64,000 nt of DNA. Source: Spirodela intermedia (Eukaryota; Streptophyta; Magnoliopsida; Alismatales; Araceae). Position numbers and translations under genes: made by a program. Below the pieces are notes generated by a model. It saw only the letters and a program-made list of their open reading frames with translations, ran no database searches and was not told the DNA's origin. Shown one piece after another: positions 45,521 to 57,008 of the stretch; the first letter of the stretch is position 1; the number at the start of each line of letters is the position of its first letter. Location of the stretch: contig LR746270.1 in NCBI GenBank assembly GCA_902729315.2, positions 6,689,221-6,753,220 of the forward strand, read 5' to 3'.

Positions 45521-46695
45521 GCTGGGGTTTCTAAACTGGCCGGACCTGAAGTGCAAAATCCATTATTACTAAGACTTTTCTTCGCGTCCAGACTTTTATA
45601 ATTATGAATAAACTTATTTTTTTAATTATTTCCCTTTTCCTCTCGCTATGATTGTGCTCGATACTCCGTGGGCCCCCCATCGCAACCTAATCCCATGAGA
45701 CTAGCCTCCTGCCACGTCCGATTTGGATGGACGGTCGTGATTCTTCATCTACTCTAGGCTCTCTGTATGATTGGGGGGGGGTGGGGACCATTCTCCGTAG
45801 GATGGATACGGTGGACGTCTGAAAACGACAAACTGGTCCACACTCGTCAGCGCACCGCTACCGTGCTGACAGAAATTGACGAGTGAAACGGACCAAAGAG
45901 AAAGCGGGAGGGATTTTCCTCCGTCGGTTCACCTTGGACAGCATGCCCTTCGACACTTCTCCGGGTGCGAAGCGCAACGCACCGGCGATCGGGGACGTAG
46001 GTTCTGCTCTGTTCGCTTCCGCTTCCGTACGCAGTCGTTTCCCAAGCGCTTCCAAGTGTGTTCTCTTCCGTGGCTCGCTATTCGATGGCCAGGTGGCACG
46101 GAAAAAACGACCGTTGCTAATGCTTGCTTCAGCCACTCATGGGGCCCATCGGGATGCTGAATCAAGCCTCCCAGAAATCTCCTAGACCGGTAAGCGTCCG
46201 GCCAGAGTTATTTGTCCGACGTGTCGGTCACAAGGGGACCTGGCTTCGACAGCACGTGCCCCGGAGCCGGTAAAATCCGTAGGCTCGGAGGATCCACGTA
46301 GGCTCGGAGGACCGTTTGGGGCTACCGGATCTGACAAACAAAACGCCATTCCGCTATCGGCCATTCCTGTTTCCCTTTCCCAAAGCCTGTGGGAGCGACT
46401 CTCACCGTCACGAAGAAGGAAGAAGGAAGAAGGCGAAGCCGAGGAAGAAAGGAGAAGAAGACGACTCTCACCGTCACCGTCGTCGTGAAGCTTCTTACTC
46501 TTCCCCTTTGAGCAGGCCAACATCGTTGGCGGAGTTCTTCAGACAGCTGCCGGCGGCTGCTTTTGTTGGTGTGCCCGCCCGCCATTAAAGCTGCTCAGGG
46601 CCTCATCAGAAGGGCACGAGATTCTCGCAGGTGTCTCAGCAGAGGGAGTCCACCTTCTCCCCGGGGAGCGGAGCCCTGGATCGGGCGGTGAAGCA

Positions 46696-47928
46696 ATGGA
46701 AGGCGGAGACTCCGTGAGGAGGCGGAGGAGGCCAGCGGGGGAGAGGAAGACAGTGGGTCTTCTGGTGGCCGTTCTGCTCGTCGCCGTCGCGAGATTTGTG
46801 GTGGTGGCGGCGATGCTGGACCCAGTGGACTTTCTCGCGCTGCAGTCAATCCGCAAGGCGCTGGAGGACGCCCCCGGATCGCACTTCTTCTCGTCCTGGG
46901 ACTTCACCGGCGATCCCTGCGCCTTCTCCGGCGTCTTCTGCGCTGGCGACCGCGTGGTGGCGCTATCTCTCGGCGACCCACGCGCCGGGTCCCCGGGGCT
47001 GCTCGGGAGGCTCGACCCGGCTGTGGGGCGGCTGTCGGTCCTGGCGGAGCTCTCCCTCGTCCCCGGCAGGGTCGCCGGGCCGGTGCCCTCCGGCATCGCC
47101 CAGCTGGCCAACCTCCGTTTCCTCGCCCTGAGCCGAAACTTCCTCTCGGGGACGATCCCACCGGGGATCGGCGCGCTCCGCCAGCTCCGCACGCTGGATC
47201 TCAGCTTCAACCAGCTCTCCGGCACCATCCCGGCGAGCCTCGGGGCCGTCCCCGCGCTGTCCAACCTGGTGCTCTGCCACAACCGCCTCTCCGGGACGGT
47301 GCCGTCGTTCTACTCGCCGTCTCTGGTGCGGCTCGACCTGAAGCACAACAACCTCTCTGGGGAGGTCACCGTCCTGCCGGACTCGCTCCAGTACCTGTCC
47401 CTCTCCTGGAACCGCCTGGAGGGGCCGGTCGGCGGCGTGGTCGCTCACCTGGTCCAGCTCAACTACCTCGACCTCGGCGTGAACAGGTTCACCGGAGCCA
47501 TCCCCTCGTCGGTCTTCTCCTTCCCGCTCACGAGCCTGCAGTTGCAGAGGAACCGGTTCACAGGGTCAGTGTTGCCGCCTGAGGAGGTGGCAATCCCCAC
47601 GGTGGACCTCAGCTACAACCGCCTCTCTGGTCCCATATCACCGACCTTCGCGGCGGTGAGGAGCCTGTACCTGAACAACAACCAGTTCACCGGGGAGGTT
47701 CCGGCGAGCTTCGTGGCCAGGCTACTGGATTCCGGCATACAGATCCTGTATCTGCAGCACAACTACTTGACGGGAATACAGATGAACCCCACGGCGGAGA
47801 TCCCCATGAGCAGCTCCCTCTGCCTGCAGTACAACTGCATGGTGCCGCCGGTGGCGGCGCCGTGCCCAGTCAAGGCTGGCCGGGTGAAGACCCGCCCCAC
47901 CGCTCAGTGCGTCGAGTGGAGGGGATGA
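46696..47928 (+). CDS. Leucine-rich repeat protein without kinase domain
   Basis: Intronless, 410 residues, GC-rich. A basic N-terminus precedes a hydrophobic segment (about 19-40, GLLVAVLLVAVARFVVVAA), a signal peptide or signal anchor. An LRR N-cap follows (DFLALQSIRKAL ... FTGDPCAFSGVFC), then about ten plant-type LRRs (LRTLDLSFNQLSGTIP, LQYLSLSWNRLEGPV, VRSLYLNNNQFTGEVP). The C-terminal cap has SLCLQYNCMVPP and TRPTAQC. No C-terminal membrane helix or kinase is present, so it is likely extracellular or cell-wall associated. The ending resembles the Arabidopsis At1g03440/At4g03010 LRR family. Ligand or partner cannot be inferred. The first ATG was chosen; the long basic stretch before the hydrophobic segment is somewhat unusual for a cleaved signal. 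Confidence 0.92.
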   Translation: MEGGDSVRRRRRPAGERKTVGLLVAVLLVAVARFVVVAAMLDPVDFLALQSIRKALEDAPGSHFFSSWDFTGDPCAFSGVFCAGDRVVALSLGDPRAGSPGLLGRLDPAVGRLSVLAELSLVPGRVAGPVPSGIAQLANLRFLALSRNFLSGTIPPGIGALRQLRTLDLSFNQLSGTIPASLGAVPALSNLVLCHNRLSGTVPSFYSPSLVRLDLKHNNLSGEVTVLPDSLQYLSLSWNRLEGPVGGVVAHLVQLNYLDLGVNRFTGAIPSSVFSFPLTSLQLQRNRFTGSVLPPEEVAIPTVDLSYNRLSGPISPTFAAVRSLYLNNNQFTGEVPASFVARLLDSGIQILYLQHNYLTGIQMNPTAEIPMSSSLCLQYNCMVPPVAAPCPVKAGRVKTRPTAQCVEWRG

Positions 47929-49199
47929 CGGACGGAGGTCGGTGCGGTGCTTCTCTCGGCTTCCTTAGATTTCCACGGCGGCCTTCGATTTTCCGGGGCG
48001 GGGACCTGTGCACAAGAAAAAACTTGGAGAAGGGGTAAAGTGAAAGAAATTCTTTGATTCGTTTGCTCATTTTGTTGCCACACAGCTTTATCTTTTGGTC
48101 CCCGGTCTGCATATCGCCTATTTCCAGGATGACGCGGGCTTTTGTTTTTCTGTAATTTTCTACGTGCTCTCGTGGATACTTTTGTCTATGTTAATACGTT
48201 ATATTGTGATAATATGGACGTTATTTTCTCTCTCCTCTTCAACAAATCCCGTGTGTGCACGTCTCTCTCTCTCTCTCGCTCTCAATTTGCTGCGGTATCT
48301 CCTGCGCAAGACCAAACAGTGGAGAGCGAAGGGAGGGGGAGCGCACTTGGAACCCAAGAAGACGCCTTCATTGTTATCTGATCCAGTGCGTTCCACCGAT
48401 ACCTGGTACCATTTCTGATTGGTAGTTAAGACAGTCGAACCTGTAGAGGTTGGTGGGCAGCCGGCGGCGGCTTCTACTGCGCGTGGCTAAACAGTGGAGG
48501 GAGGACGAAGGGAGCGGGAGCCGACGAACGCGCCTTCATCGGTGTCTGATACTCAGGCGCGTGGATACACCCTCGCCGCTCGACACGGTTTCCAATGCCA
48601 AACTGTGGAGTCTGGCGCCTGATACCTGATCTTGGACGGTGACTCCATTTGCTATCGCCCTGCATCTGATCCCTGATCCTGGGGGATGAGCGTCCGACTC
48701 CCACTTGCCCCCCATCGGCTGCAGTTTCCAATCCATTTGTAAAGCCGTCCCAATCCGTGGAGATCGGATGGCTGGAGGGAGGAAATGAAGGATGCCATCC
48801 GGGCCGCCACTCTACTTGCTCTCCATCGGCCGCGACCGTCTGAGGGAGCTCGCTGGCCCCTCTCGTTCTTCGATCATCACCGTCTGTGCCTTCCATCGCC
48901 GCCGCTCCTCTTCCCTTTCCTCTGTTATACCATCAGATTCAAAGTATAGACCTCGACACAGTTCACCACTGTGTATACCTGCAAATGGGCGGCCGGAGGA
49001 AGAAGATGATGGCTGCCTTCCGGCCGGCGACTCCACTTGCTCTCTGCATCGGCCGTGGCCGTCGGAGGGAGGCTGCCGGCATCTCTGTGCTCTCCACCGC
49101 CGCCGCTCCCGTTCCCACTCCTCTTTAAGAACCATCAGATTCAAAGTGGGCTTAATGTATCACTACTATTGGCCCATTCGTACCTGATTCGGATCATTA
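47929..49199. other. LRR gene 3' flank and intergenic DNA
   Basis: A short CT run is at 48260-48276. The segment from 48690 to 49150 holds diverged direct repeats. ORFs of 80-140 codons in the GC-rich part occur on both strands and have no recognised features. Confidence 0.55.
48690..49150. repeat. Diverged direct repeats (about 200-220 bp period)
   Basis: The motif ACTTGCTCTC(T)CATCGGCCG..GCCGTC.GAGGGAG is present at about 48812 and 49033, with a weaker relative at 48699 (CACTTGCCCCCCATCGGCTG). GCCGCCGCTCC and ACCATCAGATTCAAAGT also occur at 48899-48947 and 49099-49148. This implies an old tandem duplication just upstream of the H2A.X promoter. Confidence 0.75.
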
Positions 49200-49211
49200 T
49201 TGGCGGGAAAA
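49200..49211 (+). promoter_or_regulatory. E2F site upstream of H2A.X
   Basis: TTGGCGGGAAAA matches the reverse complement of the E2F consensus TTTCCCGCC. It lies about 100 bp upstream of the TATA box and 198 bp before the ATG. H2A.X genes in plants are reported E2F targets; here the evidence is motif plus position. Confidence 0.65.
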
Positions 49212-49262
49212 TTATTTAGGGGAAAGGTATGCCATGCTGGCGATCCATCATCAACTGACATC

Positions 49263-49317
49263 AACCAATCAAAGATAAGCTTCCTTTTCCCTCTCTCCTC
49301 CGCAATGCTATATATAC
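49263..49317 (+). promoter_or_regulatory. CCAAT and TATA elements of the H2A.X promoter
   Basis: AACCAATCAAAG at 49263-49274 is a CCAAT box. CTATATATAC at 49308-49317 is a good TATA box, about 92 bp before the ATG at 49409. Spacing is consistent with a leader of about 60 nt. Confidence 0.7.
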
Positions 49318-49333
49318 CTCGCCATCTTCGTGA

Positions 49334-49924
<591 letters not shown>

Positions 49925-51122
49925 GAGGTGTTTGATCGGTTTTTGAAGCTGAATGTTACATCATCATGTCTGGATGATAAATGGAGTTCCGATATTAGAA
50001 AATCGGCAGCTGATTTCGATCGGGATCGTAATGGGAACGGCGATGATTTTTTTCATGCTTTTTGCTATTTGTATAGACTATCTAAATGATCAATGGGGTT
50101 TTTGAAGATAAATGTACAAGTTATAGACTTCCTTCCAATCGTCTTCCTTCCATGCCCGACGTAGATGACGGATGCGTTCTTTCGTCCTTGATTCCGCTTA
50201 TTCTTCGCAGCCAGTAATACAGCTTCCAATCAATTTGCTCGCTCAACTAACACGCGACGTAAAAGTGCTCCGCGCTGATTGTCAAGCTGCTGTCGCTATT
50301 ATAATATGTTGTTTCTTCTTATGCAATCATCCGTTCATGCTGCCATTGGTGGAGCACATTACAGGGTCTGTGCCCTTGAGCTCTCATATGTCCCTGTGTA
50401 TGTGGGACCAAAGGAGTATGAAGCGTAGTGCATTTTGCAGTCCAGGCGTTCTGTGCTCTGATGAACTGGTATCATTATGCACTTCACCTCCCACACAAAG
50501 GTATATAGCTTTTTGTCGCCGATTAAATATTGTTGGATGTTTCCATTTCGAACTAGATTTCCCCCCTAAACTATGGTGCTTCAAGGCAGAATCTCTACAA
50601 TTGTTCCTCTATTACTCTATGTGATTGTGGTATTCTTTCAGTCCCTGTCATCTACCTACCCTTCTGTGGTTTCTTGTTCCCTTCCAGCATCTGATCCCCT
50701 ACATCCGTAGATGGTTTCTTGTGCTCTTTGTGACGGCATGAAGGTACAGGTTCATGCTGATTCTGAAGCAAAGTTTCTCTGGAGCGGCTGGCTAGCTTCT
50801 TCACGGTCTGCTTCTCCTCTGATCTCTGAAGCAGTCCGAGGGTAAGAATGAATGGCATTCAGTCAGGCTTTGGCTTCAAACGAGATGAGAAGAGAAGAGA
50901 AGAGGAGAAGAGAAGCCTTGATTCTAAGAGAAGCGCCATCTCATGATCTTCCAAATCCAATCGTCCATTGCTGGGCTCGGGAACAGGTCCGAGTCCATGG
51001 GGGGAGGGGAAGAGGCTTGTCGTCTAATTGCGTTCCTTGTTTCCGTCGTGGGAAGCGCCACGTAATTTATTATCCTCTTTGTTTTGTCAGTCGATTCGGA
51101 TCCTCGTCGGCAGTCCCCCACC

Positions 51123-51160
<38 letters not shown>

Positions 51161-51576
51161 GTATGTAGGGGGAGGAGCGGGGATTATTTAACATCAAATG
51201 TCCTATGAAAAAATACGATTCACTAAAGAGAGAGAGAGAGAGAGAGAGAGACGGGCAGAGAGAGACAGACAATGGCCTGCCACGTGGTAAGCATTTTAAT
51301 AAATTATAGGGCGAATTTAATAAATAGCCCGGTCTTCATTTGACATTTTAAAGAGAAATCCGGGTGTTTTTTTTCTCGGGATCCACGTCAGGACGAGATG
51401 ACGTGGCGTCCCAAAAAAGGCTCACCGCGCTTCACATTGGGGACTGGGGTCAGATAATCCCTGATTGGACTGGTCCACAAGGCAAGACCGTTGGACTCTT
51501 GATCTCTCCCTCGGCGGCGGCGCCGGCGACCGGCGGGGAGTCCAGAGGGAGGAGGGGGAGGGGAGAGTCGGGGAGA
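49925..51576. other. H2A.X 3' flank and promoter region of the PAT gene
   Basis: An open frame of 150 codons at 50172-50624 has no recognised domain and is not called. A CT tract (51127-51157) and a GA tract (51229-51252) face each other about 70 bp apart. The region just before 51577 is the likely leader of the PAT gene. Confidence 0.5.
51127..51252. repeat. Facing CT and GA microsatellites
   Basis: (CT)n at 51127-51157 and (GA)n at 51229-51252 on the same strand can pair as a hairpin with a loop of about 70 nt. They lie upstream of the PAT gene. Confidence 0.8.
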
Positions 51577-52377
51577 ATGGAGATGCAGTGGGTGCTGGTT
51601 CTCCACGCCCTCGCGACTCTGCTTGTGGTCGTATCCCTGCTGTGTGGCCACTGGCCGATCTTCGAGGGGACCTTCATCGAGCGGATCCACTTCTTCATCA
51701 CCGTCGGCGCCTACGACTATCTCACGTATGTTGAGAAGAAAAGATTATATATGTCTCGTTGTCCCTCTTTTCTTCCTTCGTCTCGTTTTCCTGTTCCGAA
51801 GTGTGATTCGCCGTTTCTGATGGGGTTGCTCTTGGGGTTTGGCTTGGAGATTTCTGTGAGATGAGTCTGGGATGATCTCTTCGCGTGTTGAATCTGATGC
51901 ATCTGGAAGTTTCCTTGGATCCGTCTTTTCTCTCAGAGGCTGTTGGGGACTTCAGGCATACTGGATTTTCGTCGAGCTACTGGATTCAGTGTCAAGTTCC
52001 CTCGCTATATAAGAGAATGGAATAACTTGAATGAAAAAATATGCAATTAATGAAAGGGACAGTGGGATTTACCCTGAAAGGAGCTTTATGGAAGTCAGGG
52101 GGGAACTTAATGTCACAGCTGAGTTCTATGCGAATTCGAATGCATCTGAGGCACGTTGGTTTTATGTTAATTACCGCGTGATTAGCAACGCCCAGAGTAT
52201 TGGAACTTCAATCCTGCGTGTTTTAAAATTCGATATCAAGTTCGATGAGAGTCTGAATTCAATTTTTTCTCCTTTTCTTCTGCGTGGAATATGAACGTCG
52301 GTTGCACAGTAACTCTTGGTGGAATAGCAATATCTTTGGATGATTTCACCTTATGTGATTGTGTAAGGCTATTTATC

Positions 52378-52433
<56 letters not shown>

Positions 52434-55191
52434 AGAGGTGCAACTGTTGAAGAATCTTTGGGAGGGACTCTGCATACATCAGCAAGTACAGAATTTTCAT
52501 CTCATGTATTTCTGATAGGATTCAGAAAAATGTACTTAGAACTGTATTTCGTTATTGAGTGGTTGGTCGTTGTAATTTTTTGGGCTGAATATTTTCATCC
52601 ATGCTTGATTGACCCTCAAGACTTTCTGCATCTCACTGTCTGTGGTCTTGTGTGTGAAATGAATGGGAATCCCATTGTGAAAATAACTTCATTACGTGCT
52701 TGGAATGTGTTCCTTTCCATGATTTCCCCGTAAAGTGTTTGCTGGATTTTTCCAGACGATTTGTAATCACTGCGTTTGGATCTAGAGGCAGGCATCTTTT
52801 GTTCTCAGTGGAGCATTACTGTTGCGAGCGGCCAAATCCAATCTTACAGGTTTTTCAATGCATTCTATCTCGATTTAACTATTTATTCCATCCTTTTATT
52901 AACAATATTCTGGGCTTGACTTTTCTACTTTGTTTTTTTGCATATCCGCTCAACCTCTTCGGTAAAAGAAAAAAGTTGATTATAAATTCATTTTTCTGTG
53001 TATGATTATTCTCATTTATGTTTAATCACCTATCATTAACGAACTGTAACATCTGTCAATTGAACTAATGGGCGGGGTTCTTGGCTTTACTTTTAAAAGG
53101 AATACCCATAAAATGCTTTGATTTACCTCCACTTCAGTTTGCTAGATGCCAAACTCAAATATATGCGGGATTGCATTAAATCTTGTCATCTCGTGCCGAG
53201 CTTGTGCAAATTCCCTTGGCAAGGAGCAATGTAATAACCTATAGTAGCTGAACTGTTGATGTGCATCCGCAAGGCTTCCCTTCACAGTAGGCGGCAAAGA
53301 TTGCCCAATTCCCATACGTCTGGAAAAAGGAAAAAAAAAAGTCAACTCCTGGAGCACCCTTTTGGACTTGTGAATCTGAAATAACATTCTTTTTGTTGGG
53401 GTTGGTGCTCTTTTTTATTCACTTGGAAGGGAATTCTTGTCATGCCGTACTGAATTGGTGGCATCTATATGCATAATGGAGGGCCGAATTATTCAAACAG
53501 TTGGAGTTCATGGCCCCACGTTATGGCAACTGAAGAAGATTCTTTCATGAACTATGACATTGCAGATGGATGGAGGGAGAATGGTTCCGGGAGATGTTCT
53601 TCCCATCAATATTTCAGGTCAACGATGAGAAAAAAAAAAGGGGAGAGGGAGAACTAATCGCACTCACATCCCATCCTTGGACTCAATCAATGTGTGCGTT
53701 GGTTTGATGAAACTAGTTCATAATTATGGTAAAGAGAAAAACCAGATCAAGGTTGAGGAGACAATGAAGGTATTCCCAGAGACACAGAGTTATAACGAGC
53801 TTGGAGGACAATAAATGATCTGAGGAAAATTTTTCTTTTTCTTTGATAAAAAAAATTATTTACACTATATGGAGGAGATTTTTTTTTATCAAAGAAAAAG
53901 AAAAATAAAAATTATTGGCAACATTGGTGGGCCTGGTCTGGAAGGCACACCCTGAAGAGAGTGCTGGCTGCCACTGGCTATGGAGGGCTACTTCCATGAT
54001 CTTCACACTATATGCTGAGTTGTGATTCACTCACTAGCCTCTGATGGGTTTTCCAAATGTTCTAATTACAGTTTTTTTTTTGTTGCAATTTATGAATGAT
54101 GATTTATGGCTCGGATCCTCTGGTCGATATATTTTAATTCAATTTATATTGTCTGACTAGAAAAGGAATAAGCTTCATAATTGTCTCGTCCATATGCCTT
54201 GACTTTTGGAATTAAGATCATTAAGAAAGCATTAATATAAACATGTAGTAGTCCATGCACGACTTCATGGATTCTAATCAATTTGGCTTCATACAGCATA
54301 TGCTCTGAAGAACCAACAGTTATGTCAGAAAATGGAAATCCTATATATATGTATGTATATATATTCATGAATTTTAAGCTTTTGTGCATATTTTTGTCAA
54401 AAAATATAACATTTTTGGGAAAAATAAAATGTTATTTTGTTTATATTATTTGCAGATATTTTACCTATCCATTGTTGGAGTCACATACTATTTCATTGCA
54501 AAGTCTTCCTTCAGATATATTCCAGGCTATTATGTGGACGGATCGCACAGGTGGTGCTCTGTTAAGACCACACGATTTCCCATTCTCTGACTCTGCTGCT
54601 GAATAAAAATACTGGGATTATCCAACCGTTGACCGTTTGCAGATATCTGAGCATGGTGGGGGTCAGCGTCGGTGGTCTACTTTTCCTGTTGACCAGTTTC
54701 TCAGATCCTGGGACAGTCAACGCTGAGAACGTCTCCCAGTACGCCTCTGCCTACCCTTACGACAACATCATTTACGTGAAGAAATTTTGTTCGACCTGCA
54801 AGATTCCAAAGTTCGTAACCTTCTTACCGATTGATATACACTTATACGCCTGTGTTTATTTAGTTATGATTTCTGCTTTTTTCTGTGATCTCTGACGTGA
54901 TTGGCTATTTTTTATCTTAATTTTTTGAAAAAAAAAAAAAGGCCAGCAAGGTCAAAGCACTGCAAGATATGCAACCGATGTGTGGCCCGCTTCGATCACC
55001 ACTGCGGGTGGATGGTCTGGTTCCAATTATAGTAATGCATTTTGTTTGGAAACAGAGGTGATCTCCCTTGGGTTCGCTTACTTTGCTCCATTGGCTGCAG
55101 AATAATTGCATCGGGGAGAAGAACACGCGGTATTTCATGGCCTTCCTGCTCTGGTAACCCTTCATCCTTCGCCCGCTCCCCCTTCACTTTC

Positions 55192-55239
<48 letters not shown>

Positions 55240-55826
55240 CTGGGTACTGCCCGTGGTGCCTGATTTCCTTCTTGAGCTAGAGAGAGAGAGAGAGAGAGAG
55301 GAAAATGGGTACTACCCGGTTGGGCTCCATGGAGATGCTTTAATCTGGGACATGGGAATTTCTCCCCATCTGTGCAGGCACTTTCTTCTCTGCCTCTACG
55401 GAGCGGTTGTTCTGGGACTGATCCTCGCCTGCCAAATGAAGCAGCACAAGATCGTCTACATTCTAACGAGTGAGTTCATTCTAACTTAACCTGCTCCATC
55501 ATTATCATCATCGTCATCCGGCCCTTGGAAACCCTAATCTCCCGTGCTTCAGCGTACTACGGGATCGATAGCTCCTTCTACAGCCTCGCCCCGCACATCT
55601 CTCAGGTGACGACCACGAATCGGAAGATAGGGACCTCTCCCTCTTCTCATTCTAACTCCTCCCTCCGCGACTTCGCAGTGGCTCCTGGCCTCCTACAACA
55701 CGCAGGTCCTCATCATCGCCTTCCTCACCGTGGTCTCCCTGCTTCTGGCGGGCTTCTTCGGCTACCACGCCCACCTCTGCCTCACCAACACCACCACCAA
55801 CGAGGTCCGTCTCTTCCTCCCCCTTT

Positions 55827-55858
<32 letters not shown>

Positions 55859-56509
55859 GTCTCTGTCTCTGTCTCTCTCCCCCTCTCTCGCAAGCTCAAG
55901 AAAGAAATCAGGCACCATGGGCAGTTCCAAGCTTCCTCTCTCCCTCTCTCTCTCTCGCTCAAGCTCAAGAAAGAAATCAGGCACCATGGGCAGTAGCGCC
56001 CAGCTTCCTCTCTCACTCTCTCTCTCATGCTCAAGAAGGAAATCAGGTACCATGGGCAATAGTACTCTCTCTCTCTCTCTCTCTCGGTCAAGCTCAAGAA
56101 GGAACTCGGGCGCCATGGGGAGTAGTACCCAGCGTCCCCTCTCTATGACTCTCTCTCTCTCTCTCTCTCTCGGTCAAGCTCAAGAAGGAACTCGGGCGCC
56201 ATGGGGAGTAGTACCCAGCGTCCCCTCTCTATGACTCTCTCTCTCTCTCTCACGATGGGTGCCGGTCTGTTCACGCAGACCTTCAAGTGGCAGGACTACG
56301 TGAGCTGGAAGACGAAGCTGAACGAGGCTAAGGCAAGCGCGGCGGCGCTGAAGGCGAGCCTCGCCGGAGGGGTGGTGACGGCGCCGCCGGGGGGGGAGCG
56401 GGTGGAGAAGATGAATGCTTACGACAGAGGGGTACTGGGGAACCTGGGCGAGGTTGTGCGGCCGCTGTCGGAGAGGGCGCCTTTCTCCCGGGGGAAGAAG
56501 AGGGCATAG
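51577..56509 (+). CDS. PAT17: DHHC protein S-acyltransferase, PAT17-like
   Basis: Ten coding exons: 51577-51725, 52756-52849, 54456-54550, 54643-54810, 54942-55014, 55101-55153, 55378-55469, 55553-55605, 55679-55804, 56279-56509. They give 377 residues with matching phases. The zinc-binding DHHC core is [15 protein letters not shown] ... [15 protein letters not shown], then NNCIGEKN; the DHHC Cys forms the acyl-enzyme. Hydrophobic segments occur at the N-terminus ([19 protein letters not shown]), in [13 protein letters not shown] and [14 protein letters not shown] before the core, and in [15 protein letters not shown] and [17 protein letters not shown] after it, fitting a polytopic Golgi or endomembrane enzyme. 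The order [17 protein letters not shown] fits the family (DPG and TTxE motifs). PAT17 is the closest name from remembered similarity. Introns 6 and 9 carry complementary minisatellite units. Confidence 0.92.
52377..52433. repeat. Compound (TA)n(GA)n microsatellite
   Basis: TA repeats pass directly into GA repeats within intron 1 of the PAT gene. The same junction type occurs at 61935-62000. Confidence 0.95.
53829..53906. repeat. Short inverted repeat in PAT intron 2
   Basis: TTTTTCTTTTTCTTTGATAA and its reverse complement TTATCAAAGAAAAAGAAAAA flank about 30 nt. It is a low-complexity stem, possibly the relic of a small element. Confidence 0.75.
55242..55278 (-). repeat. Inverted unit of the PAT intron minisatellite (intron 6)
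   Basis: The reverse complement begins AGCTCAAGAAGGAAATCAGG and continues CACCACGGGCAGTACCC. It matches the units in intron 9 in opposite orientation. It is flanked by (GA)n at 55196-55236 and 55279-55300, which are complementary to the CT tracts around the intron 9 units. Confidence 0.88.
55838..56260 (+). repeat. Minisatellite array in PAT intron 9, about five units
   Basis: Units AAGCTCAAGAA(A/G)GAA followed by TCAGGCACCATGGGCAGTA-like sequence, each separated by CT tracts, start at about 55891, 55959, 56028, 56090 and 56175. The last two copies are almost identical over about 85 bp, including CCCAGCGTCCCCTCTCTATG. ORFs on both strands here (for example 55652-56116 minus) are repeat products. 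Confidence 0.9.
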
Positions 56510-57008
56510 TCTCGTTGACTGAGAAGAAGACTCACTCACTCACTCACTCTGGTCAATGATTGTACCCTTTGTCTCCTTCCTTCGGAGAGAGATGTAATTA
56601 CGTTCTACTGGGTTGAGATTAATTTCCGTCCTGATCTTGAGAGAGAGAGAGATGATAGGGTTCTGCAGGAGAGCCTACTTCCATCTCAAGCTTATGAGAG
56701 AAAGACCCGGGGGGGCGGGGGGGTGAGGCGAGTGCCAGAGAGAGAGAGAGGGTGGGAGTACAGCCGTGTCGGTCCTTAATTTCATTATTTAATGGGCCCA
56801 GATAAATAATCCTCTAAACGGGCCTGACCCGGGATTCTTAGCTCATTAAATATCCCTCTCTCCAGCTTGGTAGGCCCATTGGGCTGACCCTTTAAATACG
56901 TCCCTTTCTCTCACCAGATGGGGCTCTATCTCTCTCGGATCTTCCCCCTTTCTTCTGCGTTTGGGGAGAGAGAGAGGGAGAGAGAGAGAGAGCACTAGTA
57001 GCGCAGCC
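56510..57008. other. PAT 3' flank and CWC22 promoter/leader
   Basis: It includes a TTTAAATA element at 56891-56898 that could be the TATA box of CWC22, and a GA tract at 56966-56992 ending 16 bp before the ATG. GA runs also occur at 56640-56653 and 56738-56750. Confidence 0.5.

Larger units (their letters stand above)
42884..46695. other. Intergenic DNA with several local duplications
   Basis: Nearly 3.8 kb without a supported gene. It includes the phosphotransfer gene's 3' flank, the tandem duplications at 43270-43590, 43855-44170 and 45278-45520, and a GC-richer stretch from about 45650 that leads into the LRR gene's promoter. ORFs of 70-110 codons in it overlap on both strands and match nothing that I recognise. 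Confidence 0.55.

Noticed and set aside
46539-47282. 247-codon minus-strand ORF
   Set aside because: It is a GC-driven shadow of the LRR gene on the plus strand.
50172-50624. 150-codon plus-strand ORF between H2A.X and the PAT gene
   Set aside because: No recognised domain, no clear promoter, and composition close to the surrounding non-coding DNA. It remains possible but is unsupported.
55525-56234. Long Ser/Leu-rich ORFs in PAT intron 9
   Set aside because: They arise from CT tracts and minisatellite units. The real coding frame is the spliced exon 8-9-10 path.
55838-56260. Regularly spaced repeats considered as a CRISPR-like array
   Set aside because: The spacers are themselves CT repeats and the genome is a plant's; this is a minisatellite.
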